Positions 59,333 to 64,000 of a DNA stretch of 64,000 nt are shown in pieces; the stretch's first letter is position 1; every line of letters begins with the position of its first letter. Source of the stretch: an uncultured Gammaproteobacteria bacterium. Lineage in GTDB: Bacteria > Pseudomonadota > Gammaproteobacteria > Pseudomonadales > Azotimanducaceae. Position numbers and translations under genes: made by a program. The stretch is taken from positions 1-64,000 of the forward strand of contig CAJWNY010000005.1 of NCBI GenBank assembly GCA_913043815.1. Reading direction: 5' to 3'. The notes below the pieces were generated by a model. That model saw only the letters and a list, made by a program, of their open reading frames with translations. It did no database searches and was not told the DNA's origin.

Positions 59333-60952
59333 TTAGTTTGCGCTAAATACCAGCGGTAGCAATGAGCCCAAATCCGAACCGCTGCCGGCCCTATTGACCC
59401 AATTTGCCCCAAATAATACTGCGCAAGCCACGATAACAGTTAAAACAAAAACCCCACGTCGTCGCTTGCGCTGCAGTTCCCCCAATTGCTCGTGTAACTC
59501 CTTAATTTCATAGTTCTGTTTCGCCAGTTCAAGGCGCAAGGTCATTTGGCCGTCGTCCTTAAGCAATTGGGGCAAGCGGTGCAATTCTGATAGAAGTTTA
59601 GGCCCTCGTTCAGCTAGCTCCGTGATGACGGCCATTGGGCCGAGATTTCGCTGGGCCCAACGCTGCATAAACGGCTCTGCGGTCTCCCAAAGGTCGAGTT
59701 CCGGATATAACTGTCTCCCTAACCCTTCGATGTACAATAATGTTTTTTGTAGCAATACCAACTGGGGCTGAATTTCCATTTCAAATTCACTAGCGGTTTG
59801 CAAAAGCTCGCCCATAAAGGGACCAAAAGAAATTTCGCTCAGGGGCTTAGCAAAAATAGGTTCGCAAACCGCTTTTATAACGGCCTCAAAAGCGATTGGA
59901 TCTGTGGTGATAGGTACCCAGCCCGACCGAATATGCAGATCTACTACCTTGCGATAATCTCTGTGAAAAAAGGCAAGAATATTTTGCGCCAGATAGAATT
60001 TATCCTCATCAGTAAGCGACCCGACTATTGCGCAGTCTAGGGCCACATACATTGGGTCGCTTGGATCAGACACGTCGATCAGGACGTTTCCTGGGTGCAT
60101 ATCTGCATGAAAAAAATTGTGTTCAAAGACCTGGGTGAAAAAAGTTTCTACGCCTTTGTGAGCGAGCACACGCATATCTACTTTCGCTGCTTGCAGTGCA
60201 GCAACGTTCCCAATAGAGGGCGCAGATATTTGCTCCATAACCAACATGTTGTTGCGGGTGAACTGAGCATAAAGCCGCGGTACGTAAAGTAGGGAAGATT
60301 CAGCAAAGTTACGTCTTAGTTGAATTTGATTACGCGCTTCACTGAACATATTCAATTCAAGTAAAAGCGTGTCTAAGTGGTCCTGCATAATGCGCGGCAG
60401 GTGTATACGCTGAACCATAGTGAAGCGGCTATCCAAATATTTAGCAAGATGGATTAGCAGTGTCATGTCGCGGTTTATTTTGACTTCAATGTTGGGCCGC
60501 ACAATTTTTATAACTACCGATGTGCCGTTTTGCAGTTTGGCTTGGTGCACCTGTGCAATTGAAGCGCTGGCAATAGGCTTAGGGTCAATAGACAGAAAGG
60601 CGTCAGCTCGGCCGATGGATTTTTCTACCTCCGTCCGAATATCAAGATTTGCCACAGGGTCTACTTTGTCTTGAAGCTTAGCTAGCGCTAGGCAGACTTC
60701 CATCCCAAGTATGTCGGGTCGGGTAGAAAGTAGTTGACCGATCTTTATGTAGACTGGTCCCATTTGCTCTAGAGTATGCAGTAGGCGCAATCCCAACGAT
60801 TTTTTGCCGAGTGGCAGAAGGATTTGTAAAAATATTACTGTCCACCGCAGTGGTCGGTTAGGAATAGTCTGAGCGGGTATGAAGTGGTGGAGCCTGTTGC
60901 CAAAGCATTTGCCAACAAGATTGAGTAATTGTAGCCAATCCGCAGGGGTCAT
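59333..60952 (-). CDS. ubiB: ubiquinone biosynthesis protein UbiB (ABC1/ADCK-like)
   Basis: 539 aa; GPVYIKIGQLLSTRPDIL, ASASIAQVHQAKL, FFHADMHPGNVLID, C-terminal TM. Confidence 0.94.
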   Translation of the reverse strand: MTPADWLQLLNLVGKCFGNRLHHFIPAQTIPNRPLRWTVIFLQILLPLGKKSLGLRLLHTLEQMGPVYIKIGQLLSTRPDILGMEVCLALAKLQDKVDPVANLDIRTEVEKSIGRADAFLSIDPKPIASASIAQVHQAKLQNGTSVVIKIVRPNIEVKINRDMTLLIHLAKYLDSRFTMVQRIHLPRIMQDHLDTLLLELNMFSEARNQIQLRRNFAESSLLYVPRLYAQFTRNNMLVMEQISAPSIGNVAALQAAKVDMRVLAHKGVETFFTQVFEHNFFHADMHPGNVLIDVSDPSDPMYVALDCAIVGSLTDEDKFYLAQNILAFFHRDYRKVVDLHIRSGWVPITTDPIAFEAVIKAVCEPIFAKPLSEISFGPFMGELLQTASEFEMEIQPQLVLLQKTLLYIEGLGRQLYPELDLWETAEPFMQRWAQRNLGPMAVITELAERGPKLLSELHRLPQLLKDDGQMTLRLELAKQNYEIKELHEQLGELQRKRRRGVFVLTVIVACAVLFGANWVNRAGSGSDLGSLLPLVFSAN

Positions 60953-61581
60953 TGGTTGGTGTTGTCCCGGGCTGAAAGCTCGCGATCTAAGATCTTTGCG
61001 CTCAATCTATCAACACGTAAACGCAGTGAGTCTAACTCCGCAAGATGATTAGCAAAAGCTTCTGCAGTGGTGAAACGGTCGGTTATTTTACTACCGGCAT
61101 TGTTCGCAATATCTTCGCCAAGATTTGAGGCAAAGTTTGCCAATGAAGATAATCCCATTTCTAAAGTTGCGGCTATCTTATTTGCGCTTTTCGCGCCAAT
61201 CAATGCGGTTAGCGGGGTAATTAAATCTGGATAAAAATTTTTAATAAGTGTGTTAAGTTCCAAAAGCAGCGTTTCGTCGCCGTCAATCTGAATTTCTGTG
61301 GAGTTGCCGCCGGTAGCTAACGCCTTAACCAAGTTCGGCGCATTGCCCTGAATAGCCGCATTAGGGTTAGTTGCAGCGCCGCTGTGCAGTTCAATACTTT
61401 TTTCACCTAACGCCAGGTGCCACACTTGCTCTGGCATAGTGCAGCGAATTTCAATTATTTGACCTGCAATCGGCGCCATTTTTCGAGCCAACGCCGGATC
61501 TAAAGCGGCCGCTTGGCGGCAAACTAAATTGACAAAATCTGCTAAAAATGTGGCGAGTATTTCGCTGGATACAAAGGTCAT
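60949..61581 (-). CDS. ubiJ: ubiquinone biosynthesis accessory factor UbiJ (SCP2 domain)
   Basis: 210 aa; SCP2-like domain; between ubiE and ubiB. Confidence 0.85.
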   Translation of the reverse strand: MTFVSSEILATFLADFVNLVCRQAAALDPALARKMAPIAGQIIEIRCTMPEQVWHLALGEKSIELHSGAATNPNAAIQGNAPNLVKALATGGNSTEIQIDGDETLLLELNTLIKNFYPDLITPLTALIGAKSANKIAATLEMGLSSLANFASNLGEDIANNAGSKITDRFTTAEAFANHLAELDSLRLRVDRLSAKILDRELSARDNTNQ

Positions 61582-61590
61582 AGCAACGCT

Positions 61591-62379
61591 TCAGTGAGTT
61601 GTCAGTGGTTTAACACCGCGATGAATAGCGGCCACGCCACCAACTAGATTGTGGTACTGAGTTTCTTCAAAGCCAGCATCTTCAAACATCTGCTTCAGCG
61701 CTTTTTGGTCTGGATGTACGCGAATAGAATCCACCAAATATTGATAGGGCTGGGCGTCACCGACGAAAAATTTACCCACTGGTGGCCATAGCGCTTGAAA
61801 AACCTTATAGGCAGATTCTAACAGCGGATCTTGAGGTTTAGAAAATTCTAATACTAATAATGGTGCGCCGGGTTTAAGCACTCGTAATACCTCGCTTAAG
61901 GCTTGGTCTTTATTGGTAAAGTTTCTAATGCCAAAACTGATGGATGCGCAGTCGAACGCGTTGTCTGAAAAAGGCAAGGCTTCTGCCGGCGCGCGGCAGA
62001 ACTGCACTTGGGACAGGCCTTCATCAATGAGTCTGTTGCGACCTACTCGCATCATTGGCTCGTTGAGGTCGGTTAATATTACTCGCCCGGTTTCGCCTAC
62101 GACCGGCGCAAACAGTTCAGCCATATCGCCGGTACCACCGGCTAAATCCAATATGTTGTGGCCTGCCCGAGCGCCTGACATTTGCAGCATCATGCGCTTA
62201 AAAATACGGTGGGTGCCGAACGACATGAGATCGTTCATTACGTCGTAACGATCGGCTACCGCTTCAAACACGTCGCCCACGCGTTTGGTTTTTTCTTTAG
62301 GAGAGACTTTTTGATAACCGAAGTTAACTTCTTCTCGAACGTGGTTTGTCGCTTTTGCGTTCTCTTTTATATCAAACAT
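61591..62379 (-). CDS. ubiE: ubiquinone/menaquinone methyltransferase UbiE
   Basis: 262 aa; VFEAVADRYDVMNDLMSFGTHRIFKR, NILDLAGGTGDMA. Confidence 0.95.
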   Translation of the reverse strand: MFDIKENAKATNHVREEVNFGYQKVSPKEKTKRVGDVFEAVADRYDVMNDLMSFGTHRIFKRMMLQMSGARAGHNILDLAGGTGDMAELFAPVVGETGRVILTDLNEPMMRVGRNRLIDEGLSQVQFCRAPAEALPFSDNAFDCASISFGIRNFTNKDQALSEVLRVLKPGAPLLVLEFSKPQDPLLESAYKVFQALWPPVGKFFVGDAQPYQYLVDSIRVHPDQKALKQMFEDAGFEETQYHNLVGGVAAIHRGVKPLTTH

Positions 62380-62474
62380 ATGTGGACTTATCTTTCTTTG
62401 TTAAAGGTGTTTGCTCAAGGCTATGTCTTTAAAATCTTTTTCGTACAAGCAGATTCGCAAACCTTACGTAACGG

Positions 62475-62858
62475 TCAGCTTTTTGGCGACCATTGATTCA
62501 CGCGAATCTTCGGTAGTCGTGAAGCATTGGCCTGCTTAAGGTCAGTTAAATAATCCCGCCAAAAAGTATCTTGATTACTGCCGATCTCGTTCAGATAAGA
62601 CCAAGCAAATATGCCAGTGTCGTGACCATCGTCAAATGTAATGCGAATGGCATAGTTACCAACGGCTTCAATTTGCTTGATGCCTACATTTTTTTTACCC
62701 GTTTGTAGTTTACGTTCTTCGCGAGAATGTCCGCGCACTTCAGCAGACGGTGAATAAACCCGAAGTAACTCAGCAGGCAAATTAAAGAACACTTCCTTCC
62801 ATCGAACTTCCAGCACATGGGCGATTTTATGATAGGTAATATTGGTCGGTGCTTGCAT
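62475..62858 (-). CDS. DUF971 domain protein
   Basis: 127 aa; FNLPAELLRVYSPSAEVRGH, GNYAIRITFDDGHDTGIFAWSYL. Confidence 0.9.
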   Translation of the reverse strand: MQAPTNITYHKIAHVLEVRWKEVFFNLPAELLRVYSPSAEVRGHSREERKLQTGKKNVGIKQIEAVGNYAIRITFDDGHDTGIFAWSYLNEIGSNQDTFWRDYLTDLKQANASRLPKIRVNQWSPKS

Positions 62859-62866
62859 GGCAACCC

Positions 62867-64000
62867 CTAAAGAATAAACCGAGACAAGTCAGTATTGCTG
62901 ACCAAGTTTGCCAAATGCTCATTCACATATGCTTCGTCCACAGTCACTATAGAATCCGCTAAGTCGTTGGCTGAAAAAGAAAGTTCTTCCAAGAGTCTCT
63001 CCAAAACAGTATGCAAGCGGCGCGCGCCAATATTTTCGGTGCCTTCGTTGACCTGCCATGCTAGGTGGGCAATCCGTGCTATGCCCTCTTTGGCAAATCC
63101 TAGTCCAACACCCTCTATAGCCATTAGTGCCTGATATTGTTCCGTTAAACTTGCTTTGGGCTCAGTAAGTATGCGCTCAAAATCTTCAGGGGTTAAAGCG
63201 CTCAGTTCCACTCGGATAGGCAAGCGGCCCTGTAACTCAGGAATTAGATCTGAAGGTTTGGCCAGATGAAATGCGCCGGATGCAATAAATAAAATGTGGT
63301 CTGTTTTAACCACACCGTATTTAGTGGAAACGGAACAGCCTTCAATTAGCGGTAGCAGGTCTCTTTGCACGCCCTCGCGAGACACATCCGCGCCTGTAGT
63401 TTCAGAGCGCTGGACTACTTTATCTAACTCATCAATAAAAACGATGCCGGTTTGCTCTACAGCGTTCAGCGCTTGGCTCTTTATTTCGTCTTCATTAACA
63501 AGTTTGGCCGCTTCTTCTTCGCGGACTCTTTTAAGCGCTTCTTTTATAGCAAGGCGCCGACTGCTTTTTTTACTCTGACCCATATTGCTGAACATGTTTT
63601 GCAGTTGGCTGGTCATTTCTTCCATCCCCGGAGGGGTCATAATTTCTACACCAATGCTCACCTGGTCCAGATCGATATCAATTTCTTTGTCGTCTAACTC
63701 ACCCTGACGCAATTTCTTGCGAAACATTTGTCGGGTGCTAGATTCCTCGCTCGCCGGCTTGTCTTCACTTTCATTACGCGGTTCAGGTAGCAAAATATCC
63801 AGAATGCGATCTTCAGCACGGTCCTCGGCGGATGTTTGCACGGCTTGCATTTGCTGCTCACGCAGCATGTTTATGGACGTATCCATAAGGTCACGAATAA
63901 TAGATTCCACATCACGGCCCACATATCCCACTTCGGTAAACTTGGTGGCCTCCACTTTAATAAATGGGGCGTTTGCCAGCTTAGCTAACCGTCGAGCAAT
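62867..64000 (-). CDS. hslU: ATP-dependent protease ATPase subunit HslU (5' end beyond window)
   Basis: [50 protein letters not shown]-terminal LSRFIL; frame open to the window edge. Confidence 0.95.
   Translation of the reverse strand: MARRLAKLANAPFIKVEATKFTEVGYVGRDVESIIRDLMDTSINMLREQQMQAVQTSAEDRAEDRILDILLPEPRNESEDKPASEESSTRQMFRKKLRQGELDDKEIDIDLDQVSIGVEIMTPPGMEEMTSQLQNMFSNMGQSKKSSRRLAIKEALKRVREEEAAKLVNEDEIKSQALNAVEQTGIVFIDELDKVVQRSETTGADVSREGVQRDLLPLIEGCSVSTKYGVVKTDHILFIASGAFHLAKPSDLIPELQGRLPIRVELSALTPEDFERILTEPKASLTEQYQALMAIEGVGLGFAKEGIARIAHLAWQVNEGTENIGARRLHTVLERLLEELSFSANDLADSIVTVDEAYVNEHLANLVSNTDLSRFIL

Noticed and set aside
1-64000. CRISPR arrays, prophage, toxin-antitoxin or defence islands
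   Set aside because: No regularly spaced repeats, no phage structural genes, no nuclease/toxin-like pairs and no intact transposase or integrase seen among the ORFs.

Overview
This 64 kb window looks like a chromosomal segment from a marine-type gammaproteobacterium (Pseudomonas/Cellvibrionales-like gene order; inference). It has two parts. (1) About 1-37.7 kb is a catabolic/accessory region. It holds an acyl-CoA dehydrogenase-like flavoprotein, crotonase, SCP2-type thiolase plus DUF35 protein, SDR, CoA-transferase, several Fe(II)/2OG oxygenases, a sulfatase, a cytochrome c/Tat lactone oxidase/Tat PLP-enzyme module, and a carotenoid-oxygenase/MFS/TetR cassette. (2) From tRNA-Phe (37.8 kb) to the end is a conserved backbone: yggX-mutY-asmA / hisB-hisA / ctpA-envC-gpmI / rhodanese-secB / trmL-ntrC-ntrB / glnII / typA / tatCBA-hisE-ubiB-ubiJ-ubiE-DUF971-hslU. 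The main observations are: a type II (eukaryotic-like) glutamine synthetase at the ntrBC locus with a visible sigma54 promoter and NtrC site; hisH, hisF and hisI all absent from their usual positions; several gene remnants (SAM methyltransferase with two in-frame stops, frameshifted dtd, duplicated 5' fragments of a saccharopine-dehydrogenase-like gene and a DUF2141 gene, a probable decayed DUF4124-type gene); a perfect palindromic operator candidate between tetR and a carotenoid oxygenase; and a kinase with a non-canonical glycine loop. No CRISPR array, intact transposase, integrase or rRNA was seen, and no clearly novel defence-type system was identified. All family names come from reading the translated ORFs; no database search was run.
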